Origin: Hirundichthys speculiger
Lineage: Eukaryota; Chordata; Actinopteri; Beloniformes; Exocoetidae
Assembly: GCA_018398805.1 (NCBI GenBank)
Contig: JAGFBZ010002318.1
Location: 248,001 to 312,000, forward strand
DNA length: 64,000 nucleotides
Reading direction: 5' to 3'
Under the pieces are notes generated by a model. That model did not search any database. It saw nothing but the letters and a program-made list of their open reading frames with translations, and was not told the origin of the DNA. The position numbers and the translations under genes were made by a program. Shown piece by piece: positions 12,150 to 24,432 of the stretch. Positions within the stretch are counted from its first letter, which is position 1, and the number at the start of each line of letters is the position of its first letter.

Positions 12150-13034
12150 CATACCGGTCAAGTTTTGGATTTGAAAATAAGGGAAATTGAGCAGTCCCAC
12201 CATCCCAACCAAGCTCCAGTATCTCTTATATTTTTGGTGTACAAAAAAGCTAAAATCACAGCTACACTACTTCCTGAACTTCAGCCAGCTCTTTTGTTTC
12301 CTGTGTGCCATTATTGGACAAACTGATCAATCCAGGTGTGTCTGACCATTACTGTGAGGTCAGACACACCTGGATTAATCAGTTAATGACACACAGGAAA
12401 CACAGCATCTGGCTGAAGTTCAGGAAGTAGTGCAGCTGTGCATAAAGCCATATTGACATAATGTGAACATTCATTATAGCCTAAATTAAATATAAAGGGG
12501 TATATATTAAAGAGTATTTATTTGAAGGGATTTGCATATTTTTGTTCATTTAACATTGCTTGTATTTACATTTACATTTGATTTTCATTCCACACATTGT
12601 TTCATTTCGTGTTGCTCTTCTTTTACAGTTTTTCATCTCATTTCACGTGACTTTTCTTTAATCTTTTAATGACTTGTTGTACTCATTTGTTGCAGACTTT
12701 GAATTCTTTGATTGTTTTGGAAGGAGTGTATTTGTGGACTGATCCAGAGTAGTTTATTTTACATGAGAGAAGAGCGCAAACAGTTCTGTTTAACGACATC
12801 CTATTCTCTGTAATCTCTTTTTTCTTCGCCGCTGTCACTCATCTGATGTCACACACTAACCTCGCGACATCTTCCACCTACGGTACCTGTAGTAGCTGCT
12901 GCTGTGGCAGCAGTTATTTAACGCAGGTTAAAATACAGGAGATACACGGAAAAAATACTAATACGGGAGGACGGCGGGAGAGAAGAGTAAAATACGGGAC
13001 TTTCCCGCCCAAAACGGGATACTTGACAGGTATG
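12150..13034. mobile_element. Non-autonomous hAT-like element, copy 1
   Basis: The ends are CATACCGGTCAAG (left) and CTTGACAGGTATG (right), near-perfect inverted termini. The 8-bp target duplication GCTGGAGA is at 12142-12149 and 13035-13042. The element is 885 bp with no transposase frame. It contains a long palindrome (12257-12440) and one unit of the motif CCACCTACGGTACCTGTAGT (near 12878) that is a 51-bp tandem array in copy 2 at 62640. Confidence 0.85.
12257..12440. repeat. 184-bp imperfect palindrome within the hAT element
   Basis: The left arm begins CACAGCTACACTACTTCCTG and the right arm ends CAGGAAGTAGTGCAGCTGTG. The arms are about 85-90 bases, matching over AACTTCAGCCAG, TTTCCTGTGTG and CCAGGTGTGTCTGACC, around a short centre near 12348. 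The same palindrome is in copy 2 at about 62755-62940. It may be an older MITE nested in the hAT element or the element's own hairpin. Confidence 0.85.
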
Positions 13035-13255
13035 GCTGGAGATTATGTAACGTGCCGAAGTGTACAGGGCTTCTGAAGTCACTCTTTTCTGCTGACAAGA
13101 ACTCACGAACATAACACTCTTTGGAGCTGAGCAACACACTCCCTTCATTGAACTCCGTCAACAACTCTCTTCTTTTTTTTTTTTAATACAACAATCATGT
13201 CGCCTTTCTATGACGTCACACCCGCGCCCCACTCTCACAATTATATTTATGAAAT

Positions 13256-14360
13256 CATAGACATATATAGAGATAGACGCCGCATTGGCTGTTTGGAACG
13301 AGAAATGCGGCCGCCATCTTGGACCGGTCATTCTCTGGGATTATAACCGTAGTAGTATTACCGTAGGTCGAGTCGCAGCACAAGTGAGAGAACATGCCTG
13401 AACATTGTGTGGGATATTCCTGCTCCAAACGGCGGACCATCAGAAGCAGGGCTCAGGGGATTACTTTTCACAAGTAAGATGTAACATATTTTTCTGTCTA
13501 AAAGACGTCTAATAAATGTCTAATAAACGTCTAACGGTCCCTAGACGTCTGGGCTAAAATCGGTCTACCACTGGTCTAAATGAAAGTTTTAGACTAGCCG
13601 TTTCTAAATCTAAACTACATTGTACATTGATCAATAACTGTTAACAATGTTTTAATCCAGCATTTGGCCACCATTAATACAATTTACTATTGTTTTATAT
13701 TGTATTTAATTATTAATGGATTAAATTGTACCGTATAGATTTGCGTTAATATAGACCGATTATAGACGGGCGAATTTCGTGTGTGAACTTAAACGAAACG
13801 TATATTGCTCAGTGGGTTACTATAATATTGGTTGTATTTTGTTCATTGAATATTACCAGAGTTGAGAAGGAGCAAGGATCCTTTGTTACCGTAATGTTGA
13901 TGAAACGACACTAAGCTAATGGCAGTTAACAATGCTACAGTATGTTTATTGTTCACCCGGTTATGAACTGAGACTTGATAAGTCATATTCCATAACACTG
14001 ACTTAGATTACAACTGACACAAGAATTGCTATTGAAGAAAATTATATTGCTATATGCTATTGCTATGTTTTTCAATGTCACTCTGTAGCCTATAGTGCTT
14101 TATATTGTCTGATTAATCTTAATATTGTCATGATCTGAGGGGTTTTGTGTCATTGGATTTTGGTTTTGTAGTCTTCCTTAGTTCAGTTTTTCCTGTTGCT
14201 CTTCGTTTCGTGAGGTATGATTAAATACATTGACGGCACACCTGCCAAACAAATAACACTGAGCGGAGCGGGTGACCGGTCCAAGATGGCGGCCCCAACT
14301 CTCGTCAGCGCCAGTAGGGAGTAGCGTTCGGTGCGGCGTCTATCTCTATATATGTCTATG
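13256..14360 (+). mobile_element. Non-autonomous P-element-like transposon carrying a THAP exon
   Basis: The element is 1105 bp. It has perfect 29-bp terminal inverted repeats (CATAGACATATATAGAGATA...), an 8-bp target duplication TATGAAAT (13248-13255 and 14361-14368), and a second, subterminal inverted repeat of 22 bp starting GGCCGCCATCTTGGACCGGT (13309-13330; inverted at 14273-14294). P elements are known for 8-bp duplications, terminal plus internal inverted repeats, and a THAP domain at the transposase N-terminus. The short exon at 13394 fits that. No catalytic domain remains. Confidence 0.75.
13394..13473 (+). pseudogene. THAP-domain first exon remnant of a P-like transposase
   Basis: The frame opens ATG and reads MPEHCVGYSCSKRR, then IRSRAQGITFHK, ending at a GTAAGA donor. 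The two cysteines spaced C-x4-C, followed by a basic stretch and GITFHK, match the start of THAP (C2CH zinc finger) domains. No second exon with the remaining Cys and His ligands was found inside the element, so it is most likely a leftover of the autonomous ancestor. Confidence 0.65.
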
Positions 14361-14368
14361 TATGAAAT

Positions 14369-15686
14369 CCTCAGAACTCAGGCGCTGTGACGTGTAATGA
14401 AACATCATCAGTGTCAGATAACAGAAGAGCAGGAGGGACGTTTATGACACTGACGCCATGTTTCCCCCCAACCTCCTTTCCCTCTCCCAGCCTGCAGATC
14501 TGAACCATGTTTGGTGCCTGAACTTGTTGCTCAGACTTTAGCTGTGATCAATCACCATTTAATTATTCTGGAGGTTCTGATCTCTTCTAGTCATATTCAA
14601 GGCTTTCTTGTATTTGGAGTGTATTTCTTCACATTAATCATCATTTCTGTACCTGTCTGACATTTCCTTTTAGTCCTTAAACGTCTTAAATGACAGACAA
14701 AAAGTACCACTTCCACACTTGTTTGTAAGTAAGAAACTGAAATGTCATTTTACATTTTTGTTTCCGGGTTCAGCTGGACAGTTCAATGAAATAAAAACGT
14801 TCTTTTAATAAAAAATCAACCACAAAAGGCCTCTTGATCACATATATTGATGAGGATTACATGCATTGATGTTTCTATTTTGCATCGCTGAAAAATCATC
14901 GTTCGTTGTGCCATCAACCGTTCATGGTTACGTCGATTGTGGATGGTTACAGCGCCGGTGTTTCACATTTTTTATTGACTCCAGCTGCTTTGAACAACTG
15001 CATTAAACAGTTTTTGCTCTGAACATTCCCATCTATGCCACCGCCTGACTTTCATTTCACTTTGGCGTGTATTCATCAGTAATTTCATCTCCTTTCAGTT
15101 TTCAGAGACATATTTTTTCCTTTTCTCTTTGTAAACCAACACTTCTATCAGTTTTAGTAAAAAGGTTTTCTAACCTCGTTGACGTGTCAATATGTAAATT
15201 CACAAACATGTAACTGGGCCTCAGTTTCCAGTTGTCCTGATCAAGAACTGGTCTTTGCCTGAACTTTGATACGTGGGAGTACTCATGAGACCAGTAAAAC
15301 ACTTCCAGTTCTGTGTAGCACTAAACTGGTCCGTTGGACCAAACTACCAACGTCACTGAGTGAGTTGTAGCCGCTGACACGTGAATCTCTCATTCCAACA
15401 TCACTTAGACTCATCCCTCTTTTCCACAGAGCAGCTTGTGTTCAGTTTCTGTAAAGACAGCTATTTATGCCACTGGAACAGCTTCAACAAACGTGTATCC
15501 AAAAGGCCCCTCTGTTGAGAGATAATCAACATATTTTCACTATCTCCTGCTCATTATAGCCGGTACACGCTGATTACGGGCCGGATTTATGAAGCTCTGA
15601 GGCCACACTCCCCCCGTATGTTGGCCAGACGTTTGCTGGAACTGATGGAGATCCAAGGAGAAGTGAACAGAAAAGAGGAGAAGAAT

Positions 15687-15721
<35 letters not shown>

Positions 15722-15926
15722 GAGGCATGCTGGTTCAGTCTGTCATCCAGGTTATGATATCCCCCCCCCAAAAAAAAACCATGACTGAACATTCATGCCC
15801 GTTAGTCTTTAAGTTTACACATGAACCAAAGACACATGTCCCTGTTATGTCCCTCCTTGTGCAAGTTTAACAGCTTGGATAACAGTCACAGTTATAGTAC
15901 AAATTTTAATTGTAACAATGAGAGTG
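14369..15926. other. Intergenic, nothing recognised apart from a (GA)n
   Basis: No exon-like or element-like signal identified. Confidence 0.4.
15685..15719. repeat. (GA)n microsatellite
   Basis: About 16 GA dinucleotides ending in GGGGGAGG. Confidence 0.9.
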
Positions 15927-18900
15927 TCAATTCAATTTCCTTTTTATAGCATCTGTTACAATGTCAATTGTCTCTAGGCGCTTTACAGAGACCCAGATCA
16001 TGACCCCCGAGCAAATATCATTAACTAAAATTACAATATTAAATCCTAATCAGTGATAATGACAATTAAAAAAACTCCCACAGCAGGAGAAAAAAAAACC
16101 TTTAAGCCAAACAGTGGAAATGGAAAAACTCCACTTTAAGAGGAAGAAACCTTGATCTGGACCTGGATCATATGGAGGGACCTTCCTGATGGAGACCAGC
16201 CGGGTAGAGAAAGAAAAGAGGGGAGAGACAGGACAGAGAGAGGATGGAGGACAGAGAGAGGATGGAGGACAGAGAGGATGGAGGACAGAGAGAGGATGGA
16301 GGACAGAGAGAGAGGATGGAGGACAGAGATAGGACAGAGGGATGACAGAGGATGGAGGACAGAGAGAGGATGGAGGACAGAGGAGAGAGAGAGACATGAG
16401 GACAGAGAGAGGATGGAGGACAGAGAGAGGATGGAGACAGAGAGATGGAGGAGGAAAGATGGAGAGGAGGAGGACAGAGAGAGGATGGAGGACAGAGAGG
16501 ATGGAGGACAGAGAGAGGAGGAGATGGAGGACAGAGAGAGGATGGAGGACAGAGAGAGGACAGATGGAGGACAGAGAGAAGAGAGGATGGAGGATAGAGA
16601 GAGGATGGAGGACAGAGAGGAGGATGAGACAGAGAGGAGGATGGAGAGACAGAGAGAGGATGGAGGATGAGAGAGATGAGAGGATGGAGGAAGAGGAGAG
16701 AGAGAGAGGACAGAGAGAGGATGGAGGACAGAGAGAGGATGGAGGACAGAGAGGATGTAGGACAGAGAGGGATGGAGGACAGAGAAGGAGAGAGAGGATG
16801 GAGGACAGAGAGAGAGGAGGACGAGAGAGAGAGGATGGAGGACAGAGAGAGGATGGAGGAGAGAGAGAGGATGGAGGAGAGGATAGAGAGAGGATGGAGG
16901 ACAGAGAGAGGATGGAGGACAGAGAGAGGATGGAGGACAGAGAGAGATGGAGGACAGAGAGAGGATGATGGAGGACAGAGAGAGGATGGAGGACAGAGAG
17001 AGAGAGGATGGAGGACAGAGAGAGGGGAGGACAGAGACAGAGAGGAGGAGGGACAGAGAGGATGGAGGACAGAGAGGAGGAGGACAGAGAGAGGATGGAG
17101 GACAGAGAGAGGATGGAGGACAGAGTGGAGGAGAGAGGATGGAGGACAGAGAGAGGATGGAGGACAGAGAGGATGGAGGACATGGAGGACAGAGAGAGGA
17201 TGGAGGACAGAGAGAGGATGGAGAGAGAGGAGAGAGAGAGAGAGAGGGGAGGAGAGGAGAGAGAAGAGAGGATGGAGGACAGAGAGAGAGAGGAAGAGAG
17301 AGGACAGAGAGGAGGAGGATGAAGAGGACAGGAGAGAGAGAGAGGGAGGATGGAGGAGGATAGACAGAGAGAGGAGGGGAGGACAGAGATGGAGGAGAGG
17401 AGAGGAGAGAGATGGAGGACAGAGAGAGGATGGAGGACAGAGGAGGAGGATGGAGACAGAGAGAGGATGGAGGACAGAGAGGAGAGGAGGAGAGGGAGGA
17501 TGGAGGACAGAGAGAGGATGGAGGACAGAGAGGAGGAGGAGGAGAAGAGGAGGGAGGACAGAGAGAGGATGGATGGAGGACAGAGATGGAGGACAGAGAG
17601 AGGATGGAGGATGGAGGACAGAGAGAGGATGGAGGACAGAGAGAGGATGGAGGACAGAGAGAGAGGATGGAGGACAGAGAGAGGATGGAGGACAGAGAGA
17701 GAGGATGGAGGACAGAGAGGATGGAGGACAGAGAGAGGAGGAGAGATGGAGGACAGAGAGAGGATGGAGGACAGAGAGAGGAGGATGGAGAGGACAGAGA
17801 GAGGATGGAGGACAGAGAGGAGGATGGAGGACAGAGAGAGAGGAGAGAGAGGATGGAGGGACAGAGAGAGGATGGAGGACAGAGAGAGAGAGGAGGATGG
17901 AGGACAGAGAGGAATGGAGGACAGAGAGATGGAGGACAGAGAGAGGATGGAGGACAGAGAGAGGATGGAGGACAGAGAGGAGGAGGATGGAGGACAGAGA
18001 GAGGATGGAGGACAGAGAGAGATGGAGGACAGAGAGAGGATGGAGGACAGAGAGAGGATGGAGGACAGAGAGAGGATGGAGGACAGAGAGGAGGATGGAG
18101 GACAGAGAGAGGATGGAGGAGAGAGAGGAGGACAGGACAGAGAGGGATGGAGGACAGAGAGAGGATGGAGGACAGAGAGGGATGGAGGACAGAGAGAGGA
18201 TGGAGGACAGAGAGAGGAGGATGGAGGACAGAGAGAGGATGGAGGGACAGAGAGAGATGGAGAGGAGGACAGAGAGAGAGAGGAGAGACAGGACAGAGAG
18301 AGGATGGAGGACAGAGAGAGGATGGAGGGACAGAGAGAAGAGGAGGACAGAGAGAGATGGAGGACAGAGAGAGATGGAGGAGGACAGAGAGGATGGAGGA
18401 CAGAGAGGATGGAGGACAGAGAGAGGATGGAGGACAGAGAGAGGATGGAGGACAGAGAGAGGAGGAGGACAGAGAGGGAGGATGGAGGACAGAGGATGGA
18501 GGACAGAGAGAGGATGGAGGACAGAGAGGATGGAGGACAGAGAGAGGATGGAGGACAGAGACAGAGAGAGATGGAGGAGGACAGAGAGAGGATGGAGGAC
18601 AGAGAGAGGAGGAGAGAGGAGGAGGACAGAGAGAGGAGGATGAGGAGGACAGAGAGAGGAGAGAGAGAGAGACAGAGACAGAGAGAGGATGGAGGACAGA
18701 GAGAGGATGGAGGACAGAGAGAGGGATGGAGGACAGAGAGACAGAGATGGAGGACAGAGAGAGGAGGATGGAGGACAGAGAGAGGAGAGACAGAGACAGG
18801 AGAGAGGATGGAGGACAGAGAGAGGATGGAGGACAGAGAGAAGGATGGAGGACAGAGAGAGATGGAGGACAGAGAGAGAGATGGAGGACAGAGAGAGGAT

Positions 18901-20640
18901 GGAGGACAGAGAGGAGGAGGGACAGAGAGAGGAGGGAGGACAGAGAGAGGGAGGGAGAGAGGAGATGGAGGACAGAGGAGGGAGGACAGAGGGAGGAAGG
19001 AGGACAGAGAGGATGGAGGACAGAGAGAGGATGGAGGACAGAGGAGAGAGAGAGGATGGAGGACAGAGAGGATGGAGGACAGAGAGAGATGGAGGACAGA
19101 GAGGATGGAGGACAGAGAGAGATGGAGGAGAGAGAGAGGAGGAGGACAGAGAGAGAGGATGGAGGACAGAGAGAGGAGGGAGGAGACAGAGAGAGGATGG
19201 AGGACAGAGAGAGGATGGAGGAGAGAGGATGGAGGACAGAGAGAGGATGGAGGACAGAGAGAGGAGGAGGACAGAGAGGGAGATGGAGGGACAGAGAGAG
19301 ATGGAGGACAGAGAGAGGATGGAGGACAGAGAGGATGGAGGACAGAGAGAGGGAGGACAGAGAGGGATGGAGGACAGAGAGAGGATGGAGGACAGAGAGA
19401 GGATGGAGGACAGAGAGAGGATGGAGGACAGAGAGAGGAGGATGGAGGACAGAGAGACAGATGGAGGACAGAGAGAGGATGGAGGACAGAGAGAGGATGG
19501 AGGACAGAGAGAGGAGATGGAGGACAGAGAGAGGAGGATGGAGGACAGAGAGAGGATGGAGGACAGAGAGAGGATGGAGGACAGAGAGGATGGAGGACAG
19601 AGAGAGGATGGAGAGACAAGAGAGGAGGATGGAGGACAGAGAGGAGGGATGGAGGACAGAGAGGAGGAGAGAGAGGACAGAGAGAGGATGGAGGACAGAG
19701 AGAGGATGGAGGACAGAGAGGATGGAGGACAGAGAGAGGAGGATGGAGGACAGAGAGAGGATGGAGGACAGAGAGAGGATGGAGGGACAGAGAGGAGGAT
19801 GGAGGACAGAGAGAGGATGGAGGACAGAGAGGGATGGAGGACAGAGAGAGGATGGAGGAGAGGACAGAGGAGGAGGGAGGACAGACAGAGAGAGGATGGA
19901 CAGAGAGGATGGAGGACAGAGAGGGAGGAGACAGGAGAGGGATGGAGGACAGAGAGAGAATGGAGGACAGAGAGGAGGATGGAGGACAGAGAGGATGGAG
20001 GACAGAGAGAGGATGGAGGACAGAGAGGATGGAGGACAGAGAGAGGATGGAGACAGAGAGAGGATGGAGGACAGAGAGGATGGAGGACAGAGAGAGGATG
20101 GAGGACAGAGAGAGGATGGAGGACAGAGAGAGAGGATGGAGGACAGAGAGAGGAGGATGGAGGACAGAGAGAGGATGGAGGACAGAGAGAGGATGGAGGA
20201 CAGAGAGAGATGGATGGAGGACAGAGAGAGGATGGAGGACAGAGAGAGGATGGAGGACAGAGAGGATGGATGGAGGACAGAGAGAGGATGGAGGACAGAG
20301 AGAGGAGGACAGAGAGAGAGGATGGAGACAGAGAGTGGATGGAGGACAGAGAGAGGATGGAGGACAGAGAGGATGGAGGACAGAGAGAGGATGGAGGACA
20401 GAGAGGATGGAGGACAGAGAGGATGGAGGACAGAGAGAGGAGGAGGAGAGACAGAGAGAGGAGGACAGAGAGAGGATGAGAGAGGATGGAGGACAGAGAG
20501 AGGACGGAGGACAGAGAGAGAGGAGAGACACAAATGACTGAATGAAATGACTCCATAAACAGATGCAGGTAGCAGCACTGAGGTGAGATGGTCAGAGGAC
20601 TAGATCACTGGTCACCACACCAGCCGACACCTTGAACACA
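15927..20640 (-). mobile_element. Retroelement 3' end (L2-like LINE tail), minus strand, swollen by an 18-bp array
   Basis: Read on the minus strand, the segment has the same order as the copy at 30419-30882. A GTGCTGCTACC...CATCTGTTTATG block comes first, then a tract of CTCTGTCCTCCATC units, then CATATGATCCAGGTCC, CTTCCTCTTAAAGTGGAGTT and AGCGCCTAGAGACAATTG-type sequence, and a tail related to AATTGAATTGAA. In this copy the CTCTGTCCTCCATC tract has expanded to about 4.3 kb. No open reading frame of the LINE is present. The outer boundary near 20640 is approximate. Confidence 0.75.
16226..20530. repeat. 4.3-kb minisatellite, 18-bp unit GGATGGAGGACAGAGAGA
   Basis: A near-continuous array of GGATGGAGGACAGAGAGA with 15- to 21-base variants, perhaps 240-280 units. 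One strand is almost pure purine and the other pure pyrimidine. Because the unit is a multiple of three and stop-free, long open frames appear on both strands (to about 1490 codons, Ser/Leu/Pro-rich on minus, Arg/Glu/Gly-rich on plus). They have no non-repeat domain and are artefacts. The array lies inside a retroelement 3' end. Confidence 0.97.
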
Positions 20641-21439
20641 CCTACACACACAGGTGGAGGTAAACCATGTAGTTCAATAACTGCAGAACCATCAAAGTCG
20701 AGTTTTATTCAATTTCAAGAATATCAATAATAATTCAGTCTGAAATAAACAAATTCTGGACTACAACAAAATGTTCTAATCCCTTTGCACGGAGTCAGTC
20801 ACGTGGTTCCTTCACACGTGTTCACTGTGATGCTCCATTCTCACTGTTTACTTCAGTGCGGCTCCATCTAGTGGCGCAGATGTGTAATGACAATAGAAAA
20901 GTCTAGACCTCGATTATAAGACGACACCCATTTTTGAGAATATGATTTCTAGAATAAAATATCCTCCTATATTTGGCTCAATACGGTATATACTCATCAA
21001 AAAAAAAAAAAACAAGAAACAACAACATGGATTTAACTCGGCACAAAGGTAGGAGTCTCCCACTGGAAAAGAACTGCAGTGGTTAATACGGTTCATCTCA
21101 CACCAAGTTATTAACCCGAACTGATGAAGGAGCTCCACGCTGCTTGAACAACAACGTCAGGAGATGCTTCTTGTCATCTTGAAAATAAATGTTACCTTAT
21201 TTCAGAAGGGTCGGGCTGGGTCAAGCACTCGAAATACTGAAGGGGATGCTGCCACTACCAAAACTGGGTTGAGAGCAGTCACAATGAAATCTGGAAGGAT
21301 AGAGGTGAAATATCGTCTTCATGGGAGAAATATGGTTGGAAGAGAAAATATCCTGAATGACTGTGAGCAGAGATCATTAAAATGTTCGTTGTAGTTTAAT
21401 CAAAGAGGGTCAAGAGCAGAACTAGTGAAGGTGAGTTAA

Positions 21440-22480
21440 CTGACAGCATTTGAGTTATTTGGAGGAACACCTGTGGATGTATTTTAAGATGCACCTCAAA
21501 CACACCGCTTCCTTGTGTGACATCATAGAAAGATCAAAAGAAATCAGCCAAGATATCAGGAAGAGGATCATGGACCTCCACCGGTCTGGTTCATCCTGGG
21601 GTCCAGTTTCCAGATGCCTGAAGGAGCCACATTTATCTGTTCCAGCAATTACAAGTCCAAACACCATGGGACTGTCCAAGGAGACGGTTCTGTCTCAGAG
21701 ATTAATGTGCCTTGGTTTGAAATGTGCGTATCAACCCCCGAACAAAAGCTAAACACCTTGTGAAGATGCTGCTGAAGCTGGTCAGAGATAAAAACAGTCC
21801 TGGACCAACATGGACTTAAAGACCAGTCAGCCAGAAAGAAGAGATTACTCCAGAAAATAGAGAAAAAAAGACAGATTACAGTTAAATACAGACAGGGACA
21901 AAGAGCTTCATTTCTGGAGACACGTCCTGTGGTCTGATGAAGCTAAAGTGTTGGTCATGATGACCAACGTTACATCTGGAGGAAGAAGGGGGAGGCTTGT
22001 AGACCTGAGAACACCATCACAACTGTGAAGCACGGGGGTGGCAGCATCATGTTGTGGGGCTGTTTGGCTGCTGGAGGGACTGGTGGACTTCACTGAATAG
22101 ATGGTATTATGAGGAAAAAACATGTTGAAACACTGAAGGAACATCTCAAGACATCAGCGAGGACGTTAAAGCTTGGACACTAATGAATCCTCTGAATGGA
22201 CAGAATAATTAATTTAGTGGTACTTTTAGAGTCAAAGTGGCTTAAGGACAACAAAGTCAGTGTTCTGTGGTGGCTATCACAAACCGCTGATCTCAGTCCT
22301 GTAGAACATCTGAAAAAACATCTGTGAGGAAGGAGACCTACAAACCCGACTCAGTTCCTCCAGTTCTGTCAGGATGAATGGACCAAAATACCAGCAAACT
22401 GTTGAGAGAAGCTTCTGGAAGGAAACCGAAAACGTTTGACACAAATCCGACCGTTAAAAGGACAACGATACCAAACACTG
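21440..22480 (+). pseudogene. Degenerate Tc1-type transposase
   Basis: Fragments in several frames match Tc1 transposases: EISQDIRKRIMDLHRSG (helix-turn-helix start) near 21540, the region of LWSDEAK with a following N-D-Q-R-Y-like stretch near 21930, and the equivalent of VKHGGGSIMLWG near 22030. Frameshifts and stops throughout make it inactive. It belongs to the same family as the copy at 59190-60200. Confidence 0.75.
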
Positions 22481-24424
22481 AGGATGGATGGAAACTTCTC
22501 TAGAATGTTCTCTCCATCATTATTCTGGTTTCAGCTGGATTTTTATTTCCTCAGGCCACATGTTCGGTAGATCCATGAGGCTCTCAAGGTTTCATGGATT
22601 ATAATCAGGTGTGTAATTATTTTACCACTGTGTGTGTCGTTTGATGGGGTTTTTTATTTTTTAAATATCCCTGTGTGGTAACCCCCCAAATAAAGGGTCA
22701 CTATGTAATAATTGTAAGTTAATAACGCCACAGCTGGAAGGATGTTGTGTAACTTTGGTTTGTATGGTTTATATATGCAGTGGCATCAGGTGAACCTGAA
22801 GGACGCTGATATAAATAACTGGAGAGATTAAAACGGATTTTGGCCCCACAAATGTATTTACCCTTTTACAACGTTTCATGTTGAACATTCAGTGAAACCA
22901 TTTGAGATGTTTACAATACAGAGGTTTTTCTCTCCAAAGATTTAAACACATTTATAAAAATAAGAAAAACAATCAGACGTGAAATGTGAGCACACTACTG
23001 ACTGTAAGACATGAGAAGCCACAGGTTTATTTTACAATCAACAGAAACTAAAATAAAAATTCACATTTAGACAACTGGACACTAATGATTCTCTCATTTC
23101 CCAAACTTACTTTTCTCATTTGCTCAATTATGTATAAAGAATTATATTGCTCTGGTGGTCTAAAAGCCAATATTTAACTTATTATATCTGATCATGTTTG
23201 TATTCTGATTAATTTAATTACAAGTCAGTTCTAGTCTATGAACAGAATCTCCAAGAGAATCAAAGTCATTACATAAAAACAGCACACATGTCATTAGTCA
23301 TTGTTTTATTTCCATCTCAGGTCAATTAGAAATTTAATATTCACACCCAAACATTGACACTGAGACACGGTGGAATTTAAATACGGTCACTTCTGAAAGG
23401 AGCACCAGCTTCCTGCATCACATTCCCTCCATCAACGAGTCCGTCCATCCCAGAGACAGCAGCACGCCGTCGCATCACACGGCGATGACAGCAGCACGCC
23501 GTCGCATCACACGGCGATGACAGCAGCACGCCGTCGCATCACACGGCGATGACAGCAGCACGCCGTCGCATCACACGGCGATGACAGCAGCACGCCGTCG
23601 CATCACACGGCGATGACAGCAGCACGCCGTCGCATCACACGGCGATGACAGCAGCACGCCGTCGCATCACACGGCCATGTTTCTGAGACGTACATGAGGA
23701 TGGAGAGGACTCTGAAGGAAAGCAGCTCCACAGATGTAAGACACAGAACCAGAGTAGCGGCTCGGCCTTTCCTTTCACGTGGATGGGATGACAACTAATA
23801 AATATTGTTCAAAACAATATTTATCGTTTGCAGAAATTACTAAGTGTCACACTGTTTCGCTATAAAAAGAAGTCGCTATTTATTACATGTTCATTAGACT
23901 TTAAAGTCTACTTTCTCGTCATTTCAATAAATGATAATTACAAACGCACTGAGCTGCTGAAGCATGACAGCTTCAGCTGGATTCTTTATAAAAAAAAGAA
24001 AATAAAAAGGATTAATTGATTCCAGTGTGGGTCACTGAGTGTGTTAGTGTTCATCGGGATCACAGTGCTCTGCCCACTCAGGCGCATATTTAAAAGAAAT
24101 ATTACTAATATATATATATATATTCTTCAAGTAGGTCCCCTTACACTGTAACGGGACACATCTGGATCACTAACAGGCACACACTTCAAGTAATTTCAGG
24201 TATGGAGGATTCAAGGCGATGCAATTATCTGCAATCATCAGTGCACATCTCATTTAAAACAGTTCACAAAACTCCATTAAAAAGGTTGTAATTAACCATA
24301 ATTACTAAACGCAGCTCAAAAAAAAAAAAGAAAAGAGAGTGGGGACTGAGCATCATTTCTCATGTGAATGAGGATCACAGCGTTTCACATGAGAGGAAAC
24401 GACCTCAACCAGCATGTGTCCATG
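22481..24424. other. Intergenic, AT-rich, with the 32-bp array
   Basis: Apart from the array at 23456-23676 nothing was recognised; short A runs and a TATATA stretch near 24110 are present. Confidence 0.4.
23456..23676. repeat. 32-bp tandem repeat, about 7 copies
   Basis: Nearly identical units of ACAGCAGCACGCCGTCGCAT followed by CACACGGCGATG. The unit contains the short palindrome CGCCGT...ACGGCG. There are no spacers, so it is not a CRISPR array. Confidence 0.95.
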
Positions 24425-24432
24425 TTGTGGGT

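Noticed and set aside
16050..20578. Open frames of about 1040-1490 codons on both strands
   Set aside because: They are pure translations of an 18-bp tandem repeat whose length is a multiple of three. There is no unique domain, and equivalent frames exist on both strands.
23456..23676. CRISPR-like array
   Set aside because: Units are contiguous with no variable spacers, and the host is a vertebrate.
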